Below, piece after piece: positions 1 through 9,650 of a stretch of DNA of 64,000 nt. The position numbers were made by a program, and so were the translations under genes. The first letter of the stretch is position 1. Each line of letters starts with the position of its first letter. The DNA comes from Croceibacter atlanticus HTCC2559 (GTDB lineage Bacteria > Bacteroidota > Bacteroidia > Flavobacteriales > Flavobacteriaceae): positions 2,442,501 to 2,506,500 of the forward strand of contig NC_014230.1 in NCBI RefSeq assembly GCF_000196315.1, written 5' to 3'. The notes under the pieces are model-generated. The model had not been told where the DNA came from. It searched no databases and worked only from the letters and a program-made list of their open reading frames with translations.

Positions 1-1583
1 GCACTGGTGGTATGCGCGGTATTATGGGCGTTGGCACAAACAGAATTAATAAATACACTTTAGGAAAAAACACACAAGGCCTTTCTAATTTTATGAAACA
101 GCAGTTTAATGGCGAGCAACTTAAGGTTGTTATCGCTTATGACTGCAGGCATAATAGTAAGTCTCTTGCAAAGACTGTGGCAGATGTTTTTACTGCAAAT
201 GGTATAGATGTGTTTCTATTTTCAGACTTGAGAACAACTCCAGAGTTATCTTTTTCAGTAAAATATTTAAACTGTCATTGCGGTATTGTATTAACTGCAA
301 GTCATAATCCGCCAGAGTATAATGGTTATAAAGTGTATTGGCAAGATGGCGGTCAATTGGTGCCACCACAAGATGCTGCTATTATAAATGAAATAGATTC
401 TTTAAAGTATGAAGACATTTTATTTAAAGGACAAGATGAACGCATTACTTATATAGACAGCACTATTGATGAAGCCTTCTTTGCTGCATCTGTAGATAAT
501 GGTAGTTTTAATACCCCAAATTCTGCTAAAGAAAATCTTAATATCGTATTCACGTCTTTACACGGTACATCGATAACTGCAATACCACAAGTACTTGAAA
601 GAGCAGGTTATAACAATGTGAATATTGTAAAGGAACAGGCAGAGCCGAACGGCGATTTTCCAACAGTAAAATCCCCTAATCCAGAAGAACCTGAAGCTTT
701 AAAAATGGCTACAGATTTAGCTTTAGCTATAAATGCAGATATTGTAATTGGTACAGATCCAGATTCAGATAGATTAGGTATCGCTGTAAGAGATCTTAAA
801 GATCAAATGGTTTTGCTTAATGGTAATCAAACCATGGTGGTTATGACTTGGTTTTTGCTTGAACAATGGAAAAAAGCGGGAAAACTACATAATGATACTT
901 TTGTAGGCTCTACTATTGTCTCTACACCTATGCTAAAGGTTATGACAGAAGCTTATGGTGCTCAATACCATGAAGGTCTCACAGGCTTTAAATGGATTGC
1001 TAAAATGATAAAAGATTTACCAGATTTAGATTTTATTGGTGGCGGTGAAGAAAGCTTTGGATTTATGGTTGGAGATTTTGTGAGAGATAAAGATGCGGTA
1101 ACCTCTACTCTATTAGCGTGTGAGATAGCGGCTCAATTAAAAGCTGAAGGCTCTTCTATACTAGACAAACTTCACGACCTTTACTCACAATTTGGCTATT
1201 ACAAAGAAGAATTAATCTCTCTTGTGAAAAAGGGCAAAGAAGGTGCAGAAGAAATAAAGCAAATGCTTATCGAGTTAAGAAACAACCCTTTACAAACTAT
1301 AGCAGGTGAAACTGTTGTAAAGGTGGAAGACTATGCAAACTCTACATCTTTAAACCCTGTATCCCAAAAAACGACAGAGTTAAATATCCCTAAATCTAAC
1401 GTTCTTATTTACTATACAGATAAAGGCACTAAAATAGCTGCAAGGCCAAGTGGAACAGAACCTAAAATTAAGTTTTATATAAGTGTAAATAGTACGTTAT
1501 CTTCTAAAGAAACTATAGACGAAACTACTGCTGTTTTAAATTCAAAAATTGCTTCAATAAAATCTCAACTTGGATTGAGTTAA
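1..1583 (+). CDS. Phosphoglucomutase/phosphomannomutase family protein (5' end outside window)
   Basis: An alpha-D-phosphohexomutase that interconverts sugar 1- and 6-phosphates in the cytoplasm, feeding cell-envelope precursor or glycolytic pools. The reading frame is open from the first bases: codons before the first ATG (position 12) give TGG, followed by MRGIMG, matching the FGTGGxRG start of the conserved first domain. Roughly 40 N-terminal residues therefore lie outside the window. The phosphoserine loop TASHNPPEYNGYK, the metal loop GTDPDSDR and the C-terminal phosphate-binding RPSGTEPK are all present. The length (about 526 visible residues) and layout fit the type 2 mutases of Firmicutes and Bacteroidota. 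Sugar specificity (glucose, mannose or pentose) cannot be decided from sequence. The stop is 9 bp before the ABC transporter start, so the two are probably cotranscribed. Confidence 0.93.
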   Translation, partial: TGGMRGIMGVGTNRINKYTLGKNTQGLSNFMKQQFNGEQLKVVIAYDCRHNSKSLAKTVADVFTANGIDVFLFSDLRTTPELSFSVKYLNCHCGIVLTASHNPPEYNGYKVYWQDGGQLVPPQDAAIINEIDSLKYEDILFKGQDERITYIDSTIDEAFFAASVDNGSFNTPNSAKENLNIVFTSLHGTSITAIPQVLERAGYNNVNIVKEQAEPNGDFPTVKSPNPEEPEALKMATDLALAINADIVIGTDPDSDRLGIAVRDLKDQMVLLNGNQTMVVMTWFLLEQWKKAGKLHNDTFVGSTIVSTPMLKVMTEAYGAQYHEGLTGFKWIAKMIKDLPDLDFIGGGEESFGFMVGDFVRDKDAVTSTLLACEIAAQLKAEGSSILDKLHDLYSQFGYYKEELISLVKKGKEGAEEIKQMLIELRNNPLQTIAGETVVKVEDYANSTSLNPVSQKTTELNIPKSNVLIYYTDKGTKIAARPSGTEPKIKFYISVNSTLSSKETIDETTAVLNSKIASIKSQLGLS

Positions 1584-1592
1584 ATATATTCT

Positions 1593-3419
1593 ATGAATTA
1601 TTTTAAAAAAATAATGAGGTTTGCGATACCTTATAAACGCTATGCCTTCTTAAATATATTCTTCAATATTTTATATGCATTGTTTAGTGGTCTGGCATTC
1701 ATGTCACTAATACCAATGATGCAGGTATTATTTGATCCTGAAGATATAAAAGTAACCGAAAAGCCTGTATATACAGGTATTACAAATATTAAGGATTATG
1801 CAGAAAACTCTTTAAACTACTTTATTACAAATGTAGCTGGCACAGACAAAATGCAAGCTTTAATTATTGTAATCTGCTTAGTTCTAGGCTTATTTATATT
1901 AAAGAATCTCTTTAGTTATTTTGCCATGTATTTTATCACCTTTTTAAGAAATGGTGTTTTAAAAGACATTCGCAACACATTGTATGATAAGATAACAGAA
2001 CTTCCTATTTCCTTTTACTCTGAAAAACGTAAAGGTGATACTATTGCAAGAATGACTAGTGATGTTTTGGAAATTCAGCATTCATTTTTATCTATCTTAG
2101 AGCTTATAGTAAGAGAACCACTAACAATAATCTTCACTTTAATATTTATGTTAGCGCTTAGTGTTAAGCTTACCATCTTTGTGCTCATTTTTATTCCGGT
2201 ATCTGGATTTTTAATTTCCTTGGTCGGTAAATCTTTAAAGAAAAAATCTGATAGAGTCCAGAAAGAACAAGGTGTTTTATTGTCTGTATTAGAAGAAACT
2301 TTAGGTGGCTTAAAAGTGATAAAAGGATTTAATTCTGAAGCGTATTTTACAGAAAAATTTGAAGAGTCAACAAACAGACATTTTAAATTTTTAAATAGCT
2401 TAGTTAACCGAAACAACTTAGCAAAACCTGTTAGTGAAGTATTAGGTATAGGAATTATTTCTGTGCTCCTATATTATGGTGGCCGCTTAGTGCTGGTTGA
2501 AGGCAGCTTTGATGGCCCAGAGTTTATCACATTTATGGCATTAGCATATAACATACTAACTCCAGCTAAGGCAATATCTAAGGCTAGTTATAATGTTAAA
2601 CAAGGAAATGCAGCAGCAGAGCGTGTCCTAGAAATTTTAGAAACAGAGTCTCCTCTAAAAGATAAACCAAATGCTAAGGATAAAGTAGATTTTACTACCA
2701 ATATCGATATTAAGAACGTTAACTTTAAGTATGAGAATGACTATGTTTTAAAAGACTTTAGCATTACCGTTCCTAAAGGACAGTCTGTAGCTTTGGTAGG
2801 ACAATCTGGTAGTGGTAAGAGTACCATAGCCAACCTAGTAACACGCTTTTACGATGTAAATGATGGTGAGATTACTATTGATGGTGTAGACATAAGAGAC
2901 CTTAAAAAGAAGTCTCTAAGGCATTTAATGGGCTTAGTAACACAAGATTCTATCTTATTTAATGACACTATAAAGAATAACATTCTATTAGGAAAGCAAG
3001 ATGCTACAGACCAAGAAATTATTGAAGCTCTTAAAATTGCAAATGCTTGGGAGTTTGTAAAAGACTTGCCAAAAGGTATTGATACTAATATTGGTGATAG
3101 TGGTAATAAATTAAGTGGAGGTCAAAAACAAAGACTCTCTATTGCTCGTGCAGTACTTAAAAATCCACCTATTATGATTTTAGATGAGGCTACTTCTGCT
3201 CTAGATACAGAAAGTGAACGTCTTGTACAAAGTGCGTTAGAAAACATGATGCTTAACAGAACATCATTGGTTATTGCACACCGTTTATCAACTATTCAAA
3301 ATGCAGATAAAATTGTAGTCATGCACAGAGGTGAAATTGTTGAAGTTGGCAAGCACGACGAGTTACTAAAACTAAATGGAACTTATAAAAAATTAGTAGA
3401 CATGCAGAGTTTTGAGTAA
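1593..3419 (+). CDS. ABC transporter, fused permease and ATPase (MsbA-like)
   Basis: A half-transporter that should dimerise in the inner membrane and export a lipid or other hydrophobic substrate. The N-terminal half (about residues 15-330) is a six-helix ABC exporter domain. The C-terminal half is a nucleotide-binding domain with Walker A GQSGSGKST (about 402-410), signature LSGGQKQR (about 506-513), Walker B IMILDEATSALD (about 525-536) and the switch histidine in IAHRLST. The length of 608 aa is normal for MsbA-type exporters, and Bacteroidota homologues are usually annotated as lipid A exporters. The substrate is inferred from family only. A strong terminator follows the stop. Confidence 0.92.
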   Translation: MNYFKKIMRFAIPYKRYAFLNIFFNILYALFSGLAFMSLIPMMQVLFDPEDIKVTEKPVYTGITNIKDYAENSLNYFITNVAGTDKMQALIIVICLVLGLFILKNLFSYFAMYFITFLRNGVLKDIRNTLYDKITELPISFYSEKRKGDTIARMTSDVLEIQHSFLSILELIVREPLTIIFTLIFMLALSVKLTIFVLIFIPVSGFLISLVGKSLKKKSDRVQKEQGVLLSVLEETLGGLKVIKGFNSEAYFTEKFEESTNRHFKFLNSLVNRNNLAKPVSEVLGIGIISVLLYYGGRLVLVEGSFDGPEFITFMALAYNILTPAKAISKASYNVKQGNAAAERVLEILETESPLKDKPNAKDKVDFTTNIDIKNVNFKYENDYVLKDFSITVPKGQSVALVGQSGSGKSTIANLVTRFYDVNDGEITIDGVDIRDLKKKSLRHLMGLVTQDSILFNDTIKNNILLGKQDATDQEIIEALKIANAWEFVKDLPKGIDTNIGDSGNKLSGGQKQRLSIARAVLKNPPIMILDEATSALDTESERLVQSALENMMLNRTSLVIAHRLSTIQNADKIVVMHRGEIVEVGKHDELLKLNGTYKKLVDMQSFE

Positions 3420-3442
3420 ACCCTTCAAAAACTATTAAACAA

Positions 3443-3475
3443 AAAAAGGTCTGCTTTAATAAAGCAGACCTTTTT
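3443..3475. terminator. Bidirectional rho-independent terminator
   Basis: A perfect 15-bp stem AAAAAGGTCTGCTTT / AAAGCAGACCTTTTT with a 3-nt loop lies between the convergent ABC transporter and thioredoxin reductase genes. T-runs flank it on both strands, so it can end both transcripts. Confidence 0.9.
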
Positions 3476-3493
3476 AATTTTATAACAGATTAT

Positions 3494-4474
3494 TTACCAG
3501 TTAGTCGTTGTGCTTACTTCTTCAATTGCACCAACATCTGCTAAATAACGCTCAGCATCTAAAGCTGCCATACAACCTGTACCTGCAGCAGTAATTGCTT
3601 GTCTATACTCTTTATCTTGAACATCTCCACTTGCAAATACACCAGGAATATTAGTTTCTGTAGTTTTTGGCTTAGTAACAATATAACCTGTATTATCCAT
3701 ATCTATTTGTCCTTTAAAGATATCTGTATTTGGCTTATGGCCAATAGCGATAAAAAGTCCTGTAATATCAATAGTTTCTTTTTCGCCAGTTTGGTTGTTT
3801 TTCATTCTTAAACCTTCAACAACTTGCTCTCCTAAAACTTCATCAATCTCTGTGTTGTAACGTAAATCTATGTTCTTTGTATTTGTTACTCTATGTTGCA
3901 TAGCTTTACTTGCACGCATTTCATCTTTACGCACTAGCATTGTTACTTTATTACATATTTTAGATAAATATGTAGCTTCTTCTGCAGCTGTATCTCCACC
4001 ACCAACTATAGCAACATCTTGACCTTTATAGAAGAAACCATCGCACACTGCACATGCAGATACACCACCGCCACGTAGGCGTTGTTCACTTTCTAAACCT
4101 AAGTATTTAGCAGATGCTCCTGTCGAAATTATAACAGTATCTGCTTCAATCCACTTATCACCATCTACTTGTGCTTTATGAATACCACCTTTTTCGGTAG
4201 CAAACTTTACTTCAGTAATCATACCTATACGCACCTGTGTACCAAAACGTTCTGCTTGTTGTTGTAATTGTACCATCATAGTAGGTCCATCTATACCTTC
4301 TGGGTATCCAGGAAAATTATCTACTTCTGTTGTTGTAGTTAATTGTCCTCCAGGTTCCATACCAGTATACATGATAGGGTTCATATCTGCTCTAGCTGCA
4401 TAAATTGCTGCTGTATATCCTGCTGGTCCAGAACCAATAATCAGGCATTTAATTCTTTCAGTTGTTTCGCTCAT
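3494..4474 (-). CDS. trxB: Thioredoxin-disulfide reductase
   Basis: A cytoplasmic flavoprotein that passes electrons from NADPH to thioredoxin. The N-terminal FAD-binding motif GSGPAGYTAAIYAARA is at about residues 14-29. The redox-active CAVC pair is Cys141/Cys144, followed by DG. The NADPH-binding motif GGGDTAAEEA and the C-terminal FAD motif ASGDVQD are present. The length of 326 aa matches low-molecular-weight bacterial TrxB. It is a single gene with its own promoter (4497-4529) and a terminator shared with the convergent ABC transporter gene. Confidence 0.97.
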   Translation of the reverse strand: MSETTERIKCLIIGSGPAGYTAAIYAARADMNPIMYTGMEPGGQLTTTTEVDNFPGYPEGIDGPTMMVQLQQQAERFGTQVRIGMITEVKFATEKGGIHKAQVDGDKWIEADTVIISTGASAKYLGLESEQRLRGGGVSACAVCDGFFYKGQDVAIVGGGDTAAEEATYLSKICNKVTMLVRKDEMRASKAMQHRVTNTKNIDLRYNTEIDEVLGEQVVEGLRMKNNQTGEKETIDITGLFIAIGHKPNTDIFKGQIDMDNTGYIVTKPKTTETNIPGVFASGDVQDKEYRQAITAAGTGCMAALDAERYLADVGAIEEVSTTTNW

Positions 4475-4496
4475 AGTTCTTGTAATAGTCTAATAC

Positions 4497-4529
4497 AAAA
4501 GTAGGGTTTTGTAGCTAAAACTTACAAAG
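4497..4529 (-). promoter_or_regulatory. Bacteroidota-type promoter of trxB
   Basis: Read on the minus strand, TACTTTTG (4497-4504) matches the -7 consensus TAnnTTTG exactly. A TTTG (4526-4529) lies upstream, giving TTG-N21-TAnnTTTG spacing. The expected start site leaves a leader of about 18 nt before the trxB ATG. Confidence 0.65.
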
Positions 4530-4625
4530 GGATTATGGTATGTTACTATTATATAATTGTTATATTTTATAATAACATAGGTTAGCATTTATAAAATAAG
4601 GCTTAACTAAATTTTAGGACCCAAT

Positions 4626-4658
4626 TTTGGCGGAAGAAGATTATCCTAGATAACTTTG
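4626..4658 (+). promoter_or_regulatory. Bacteroidota-type promoter of the medium-chain reductase gene
   Basis: TAACTTTG (4651-4658) matches TAnnTTTG, with TTTG at 4626-4629 (TTG-N21 spacing). The coding start at 4681 follows 22 nt later. It is divergent from the trxB promoter in the same intergenic region. Confidence 0.65.
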
Positions 4659-4680
4659 AAATACACAAAAAACTATAATT

Positions 4681-5676
4681 ATGAATTCTACTATATTATT
4701 GAATAACAGACCAGAAGGTCGTCCACAAGAATCTGACTTTAAATTTGTAGAAAGCGAGAAACCTTCTGCAAAAGATGGTGAGATTTTATTAGAAACAAAG
4801 TACGTTTCTGTAGATCCTTATTTACGCGGAAGAATGAGAGATCAAAAATCATATATAGAACCGTTTGAACTTAATGAGCCTATAACCTCACACATTATTG
4901 CTGAAGTTATAGAAACTAAAAACGATAATTTTAAGGAAGGTGATTTAGTAACTGGAATGTTAGCTTGGAAAAAATACCAAACTACTTCTGGAGAACAACT
5001 AAATAAAATTGATACAGATTTAGCGCCAGCAACGGCTTATTTAGGAATTTTAGGTATGACAGGTCTTACAGCCTATTTTGGTTTAACTAAAATTGGTGAG
5101 CCAAAAGATGGCGAAACCTTAGTTGTGTCTGGCGCAGCTGGTGCAGTTGGTACAGTTGTAGGACAGATAGGAAAAATTAAAGGTTGCAAAGTAATTGGTA
5201 CAGCTGGTACAGATGATAAAGTTGAGCTTTTAAAAGACAAGTTTGGTTATGATGAAGCTATTAATTATAAAACCACAGACAATATGAAAGAGGCCATAGC
5301 TTCTGCAGCTCCTAATGGCGTTGATGTTTATTTTGATAACGTTGGCGGAGATATTACAGATGCTGTTTTAGCTAACATTGCTAGAAACGCAAGAGTGATA
5401 AATTGTGGTGCTATTTCAGTTTATAATGATACCGAAACACCTACAGGACCAAGAGTTGAACCTATCTTAATAAAAAATAGTGTGTCTATGCAAGGATTTA
5501 CAATTGGTAATTACCAGTCTCAATTTAAGGAAGGTATGCAACAATTAGGAAAATGGTTAAAAGAAGATAAATTAACCTATTCTGAAACTATAGTTGAAGG
5601 TTTTGATAATATTCCACAAGCTTTTATTGACTTATTTGACGGGAAAAATCAAGGTAAGATGATTGTTAAGGTTTAA
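4681..5676 (+). CDS. NADP-dependent medium-chain reductase (CurA/YfmJ, leukotriene B4 dehydrogenase type)
   Basis: A zinc-independent medium-chain dehydrogenase/reductase of the alkenal/one reductase group, which reduces alpha,beta-unsaturated carbonyls with NADPH. The early SVDPYLRGRM motif typical of this group is at about residues 43-52. The Rossmann loop SGAAGAVG and the VDVYFDNVGG motif follow. There are no zinc-ligand cysteines. The length of 331 aa is standard. It is preceded by its own promoter, and its stop overlaps the stop of the convergent menC gene by 4 bp. The natural substrate is unknown; a role in detoxifying reactive aldehydes is inferred from the family. Confidence 0.88.
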   Translation: MNSTILLNNRPEGRPQESDFKFVESEKPSAKDGEILLETKYVSVDPYLRGRMRDQKSYIEPFELNEPITSHIIAEVIETKNDNFKEGDLVTGMLAWKKYQTTSGEQLNKIDTDLAPATAYLGILGMTGLTAYFGLTKIGEPKDGETLVVSGAAGAVGTVVGQIGKIKGCKVIGTAGTDDKVELLKDKFGYDEAINYKTTDNMKEAIASAAPNGVDVYFDNVGGDITDAVLANIARNARVINCGAISVYNDTETPTGPRVEPILIKNSVSMQGFTIGNYQSQFKEGMQQLGKWLKEDKLTYSETIVEGFDNIPQAFIDLFDGKNQGKMIVKV

Positions 5677-6713
5677 TCCTTAAAAGACACATTCCAATTT
5701 AAATTAGGGTCATAACATATATGGCCCTTTTTTATGTATAAAGGAGATTCAAAATTATTGGTGTACAAGCTACCTGTACCTAATCCTTGATACATAGAGG
5801 TATCTAGATTATAGGTGAATTGAGAAATTGCATTTAAACCAACATTACTTTCTAGAGCACTTGTTAACCACCATCCAACTTTAAGAGACCTGGCTAATGA
5901 AATCCAAGACTTTGAACCTTTAAAACCACCTATTAAGCTAGGCTTAAGAATAATATATTGTGGTTTTATTGTATTAAGTAACTTAGATTTATTCTCAGAT
6001 TTAAAAACACCTATTAACTCTTCATCTAATGCTATATCTAACGGCGTTTTTTCACAAAGTTTAGCCATCTCTTGCCACTGGCCTTGTTGTATAGGTTGCT
6101 CTATGCTATGTAATTTAAACTCACTAAGAGTCTTTAGCTTTTCTAAAGCATCTTTAGTAGAAAATGCACCATTGGCATCTACCCTTATTTCTATATCTTT
6201 TTCAGAAAATTGAGATCGTATATATTTCAATAACTCTATTTCAGATTGAAAATCGATTGCACCTATTTTTAATTTAATACACTTAAAACCTTCTTTAATC
6301 TTAGTTTCTATCTGAGATTTCATAAAGCTTTTTTCTCCCATCCAGACCAATCCGTTTATAGGAATACTATCGTTTCCTTTTGTAAAATCAGATGGAAAAA
6401 GCTCATATGGATGTTCTGATTCTAAAGACTTAAATGCCATTTCTAACCCAAATTGTATAGAGGGAAACTCTTCCAATTTTTTATATAGTTTAGGCAAACC
6501 TAAATGAATATTGCTGCACACCCAGTTTAATGTATACTCATAATCCTTTCTGTCATCTACACTTAAACCTTTTAATAATCCACATTCTCCAATTCCTATA
6601 ACATCGCCATTTGTGATTTTTATAAACCATGAATCCTTTGTTTTTAGGATACCTCTTGAGGTTCCGCTAGCTTGTTTAAATTGTAAGGTATGTTTATAAT
6701 ATTGCGCTGTCAT
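5673..6713 (-). CDS. menC: o-Succinylbenzoate synthase (enolase superfamily)
   Basis: A menaquinone biosynthesis enzyme that dehydrates SHCHC to o-succinylbenzoate. Enolase-superfamily residues are in place: the Lys pair in KLKI (K147/K149), metal ligands D179 (RVDANGAF), E205 (HSIEQP) and D230 (ALDEEL), and K257 in ILKPSLIGG. The length is 346 aa. It ends a minus-strand run with holA, menA and a histidine kinase, 22 bp behind the kinase. Some superfamily members racemise N-succinylamino acids or dipeptides, but menA two genes away supports the menaquinone role. Confidence 0.87.
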   Translation of the reverse strand: MTAQYYKHTLQFKQASGTSRGILKTKDSWFIKITNGDVIGIGECGLLKGLSVDDRKDYEYTLNWVCSNIHLGLPKLYKKLEEFPSIQFGLEMAFKSLESEHPYELFPSDFTKGNDSIPINGLVWMGEKSFMKSQIETKIKEGFKCIKLKIGAIDFQSEIELLKYIRSQFSEKDIEIRVDANGAFSTKDALEKLKTLSEFKLHSIEQPIQQGQWQEMAKLCEKTPLDIALDEELIGVFKSENKSKLLNTIKPQYIILKPSLIGGFKGSKSWISLARSLKVGWWLTSALESNVGLNAISQFTYNLDTSMYQGLGTGSLYTNNFESPLYIKKGHICYDPNLNWNVSFKD

Positions 6714-6735
6714 TAAGAATTATAAATTTTTAAGT

Positions 6736-8682
6736 TTATTGAATTTCCTTAGGGAATATAAGTTTGTAAGAAGTTCCTTTTGAACTAGATTTTACTTTAA
6801 GCTCACCATCAAGCTGTCTTGAGAGTAACTCAATTAAACGGTGTCCTAAAGAGTTTGATTTCTGGACATCTTTAATATTAAACCCTTTACCAAAGTCTTG
6901 AAAGCTTAATGTGTAATGAGTTTCATTTGAGGTTAATGTGATATTAAACTTTACAGATCCGTCTTTAGATTGACCGTATTTAAAGGTATTGGTTAATATC
7001 TCATTTACAATAAGACCTATAGGAACCGCTTTTTCTACATCTAACTTATCTATTGATGAAATAATATAATTAGTAACATCTGTTTTTCCGAAAGATGAAA
7101 TAAGGTTACTACATAGTTGCTCTACATAATCCTTAAAGGTTATTTCACCAAATTGATCAGATTCATATAATCGTTTATGAATAAGTGCCATAGAGTGTAC
7201 TCTATTTTGCCCTTCCAGAAAGGCTTTTTTGGTAGCTTCATCTTCCACCGTATTACTTTGCAATCCTAAAAGACTAGAAATTGTTTGCAAGTTGTTTTTT
7301 ACACGATGGTGAACCTCTTTTAGTAACAGTTCATTTTCTTCGTTTTTAATGATTAGCTCTTCATTTTGAGTCTTAATCTTTGATCGTGCTTTTACTTTGA
7401 AACTGTAATTTTTATAAAAAACTATTATAAGTATAATTAAAGTAACCAATACAAAAATCATTAAAACTGTTTGAAGTTGTTTTAAATCTCGTTTAGCAGC
7501 TTGGTTTAATAACTCTAATCGTTGTTTCTTAATTATTGTGCGTTGGGTGCTATTTTCTAATGAAGATAATAACACTATAGATTGATTTTTCTTGCTTATG
7601 ATATCTAAGGAATCTCGTAAATCAATAAAATTTCTATAGTAAAATGCCGAAGAATCTACTTTACTAAGTTGTTTATAATAATCTCCTCTTAGTTTAAGAT
7701 ATGTAAGGTCTGCATTATAGATCGACTTTTGTCTCTTTCGTTCAAAAACACTGTCTAATACCTTATTAGCTTCATTAAGATCTTGTTCGTGCAAATAAAC
7801 TTTAGCCATCAACAACCACTTGTGAATTCTATTATCTACATCATTAATAGTATAGCTTTCTTCAATATCTTCTTTAAGTATAGGGATAGCATTATTAAAA
7901 TTATCTTGCTCAATATTGCAAGCAATAATGTTACCTTTTAACTGGTTGTAATAAAACTGTTTGGTATATTCTATATACCATGATTTTTCTTCGTAGTCTT
8001 TAGAGTTTAAAATTGGCTCAAGAGCTTTAAGCCCTTTTTTAAAATTTGCTCTAGCACTATCAATTTTATAAGCTTTAAAAAACAGCTCACCTAATTTCTT
8101 ATAGTAAGTCATTTTAGAAAACGAACCATTTTCTGGCTTATAGGCTAAATCTTTAAAATCCTGAACAGCTATATCATAAAGACCAACATCTGCATATAAA
8201 TCATAAAACGTTTTAATGTACCCTAACCTAATTCTCTCTTCCCTAATTTCTATGGCTTTCGCAAGATCTACATTAGCTCTATATATCTCCTCAAGCATTA
8301 TTAAAATATAACTGTAGTTCTCAAAACTAAAATTATCTTTCTTAGTTTTTAAAATTTCAAGAATGGGTAATGCCTTACTAAACTTTGTTAGACTATGATA
8401 AGTTGATGCTAAAGGAAAACCTATTTTGTCTTTTAGATTAGCATCTATAGCAGTTTGGTAATAATGATGTTCTAATACAGTCTCCCATTCTTGTGGTGTT
8501 AAATAGGTAAAAACAGAAGTGTCTCCTTGGCGCTTATCATACCACATGCCTAGAAGTTTCTCTACATTTTCATGTTGTTTTAAAAGAGTGTCTTTTTTAG
8601 TCTCTGACAAAGAAGTGTCTTGCCCCAGTAAATTCTGAAAGCTAAAAATTAAAACAAATAAACACGTTAAAAAGATTCTCAA
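6736..8682 (-). CDS. TPR-containing sensor histidine kinase (HisKA_2 type)
   Basis: A membrane sensor kinase of 648 aa. The signal peptide is residues 1-20. A long helical region of tetratricopeptide-like repeats (about 60-390) probably forms the periplasmic sensor. A single membrane segment (about 402-424) is followed by a coiled coil. The HisKA_2 dimerisation box EVHHRVKNNLQTISSLLGLQ carries the phospho-histidine near residue 459. A HATPase domain has the N-box VNEILTNTFKYG and the G-box FGKGFN. No response regulator is adjacent, so its partner lies elsewhere. It sits between menA and menC with gaps of 34 and 22 bp, suggesting cotranscription. The signal sensed is unknown. Confidence 0.88.
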   Translation of the reverse strand: MRIFLTCLFVLIFSFQNLLGQDTSLSETKKDTLLKQHENVEKLLGMWYDKRQGDTSVFTYLTPQEWETVLEHHYYQTAIDANLKDKIGFPLASTYHSLTKFSKALPILEILKTKKDNFSFENYSYILIMLEEIYRANVDLAKAIEIREERIRLGYIKTFYDLYADVGLYDIAVQDFKDLAYKPENGSFSKMTYYKKLGELFFKAYKIDSARANFKKGLKALEPILNSKDYEEKSWYIEYTKQFYYNQLKGNIIACNIEQDNFNNAIPILKEDIEESYTINDVDNRIHKWLLMAKVYLHEQDLNEANKVLDSVFERKRQKSIYNADLTYLKLRGDYYKQLSKVDSSAFYYRNFIDLRDSLDIISKKNQSIVLLSSLENSTQRTIIKKQRLELLNQAAKRDLKQLQTVLMIFVLVTLIILIIVFYKNYSFKVKARSKIKTQNEELIIKNEENELLLKEVHHRVKNNLQTISSLLGLQSNTVEDEATKKAFLEGQNRVHSMALIHKRLYESDQFGEITFKDYVEQLCSNLISSFGKTDVTNYIISSIDKLDVEKAVPIGLIVNEILTNTFKYGQSKDGSVKFNITLTSNETHYTLSFQDFGKGFNIKDVQKSNSLGHRLIELLSRQLDGELKVKSSSKGTSYKLIFPKEIQ

Positions 8683-8716
8683 CTACTCTACATTTTTAGT
8701 AAATATACTCTATTAG

Positions 8717-9649
8717 CTATGCATTAAAAACTAAAAGCTTCACTGCAAATAGTATTGCAAACAAAAACGTACTTAGTGCTACTTTTTTAAGTTCTGGATC
8801 TAAGAACATAGGTTCTTCTGTTTGTCTAACTTTATTAAAGTGAATAGCCAATATAATAAAGGAAACTAATGGCAGTAAACTCCATAATGTATTATAGGTT
8901 AAGCAGGTATATACTAAAAAAGATAGCAATGCTAAAATCCCTAAACATTGATGATACACTTTAGCTTTATGCCATCCCATTTTTACAACGAGCGTGTGTT
9001 TACCAGAGTTTTTGTCACTATTAATATCTCTCAAGTTATTTAAATTTAAAACTGCTGTACTTAAACAGCCTATAGTTATTGCAGGTAGGAAAACTGTAAA
9101 ATTTAAAGCCTTAGTGTAAAGAAAATAACAACCTACAACACTCACCAGTCCAAAAAATATAAACACAAAAACATCTCCTAATCCTTTATAACCATAGGCA
9201 GAGTTTCCTACTGTATATTTAATAGCTGCAACAATTGCTGCAATGCCTAATGCAAAAAACACTACAGATAATATAAAATTATCCTTTCCAAAAGCTGTGT
9301 AAATAAGTAGCAGTGCCAGTACGAGTGTAACTAAAGATGTAAGAATAATTCCATTTTTCATGGCCTTATGAGATATTAAGCCACTTTGTATTGCGCGTTT
9401 AGGACCAATACGCTCTTCATTGTCTGTACCTTTTACACCATCACCATAATCATTGGCAAAATTAGATAGCACCTGTAAACCTAAAGTGGTTGCTATAGCA
9501 AGCCAAAATATTGAAGATAATAATAAGCTAGAAGAAGATTGAGTTGCTTTAACACCTATTGAAGCTCCTACTATTATACCAGATAATGATAATGGCAATG
9601 TTCTAAGTCTTGCTGCCATAACCCAAGACGTAAATAAAGATGTAGACAT
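8717..9649 (-). CDS. menA: 1,4-Dihydroxy-2-naphthoate polyprenyltransferase
   Basis: An integral membrane prenyltransferase that attaches the polyprenyl tail to DHNA, giving demethylmenaquinone. The aspartate-rich prenyl-diphosphate motif NDYGDGVKGTD is followed by the menA-typical ERIGPKRAIQSG (about residues 65-90). The second motif NNLRDINSDKNSGKHTL is at about 205-221. About eight or nine hydrophobic helices fit the UbiA family, and 310 aa is the usual length. It begins 1 bp after the holA stop, so translation is probably coupled. Confidence 0.94.
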   Translation of the reverse strand: MSTSLFTSWVMAARLRTLPLSLSGIIVGASIGVKATQSSSSLLLSSIFWLAIATTLGLQVLSNFANDYGDGVKGTDNEERIGPKRAIQSGLISHKAMKNGIILTSLVTLVLALLLIYTAFGKDNFILSVVFFALGIAAIVAAIKYTVGNSAYGYKGLGDVFVFIFFGLVSVVGCYFLYTKALNFTVFLPAITIGCLSTAVLNLNNLRDINSDKNSGKHTLVVKMGWHKAKVYHQCLGILALLSFLVYTCLTYNTLWSLLPLVSFIILAIHFNKVRQTEEPMFLDPELKKVALSTFLFAILFAVKLLVFNA

Positions 9650-9650
9650 A

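Noticed and set aside
5673-5676. Convergent stop overlap between the reductase and menC genes
   Set aside because: A 4-bp convergent overlap is common in compact genomes and not evidence of special regulation.
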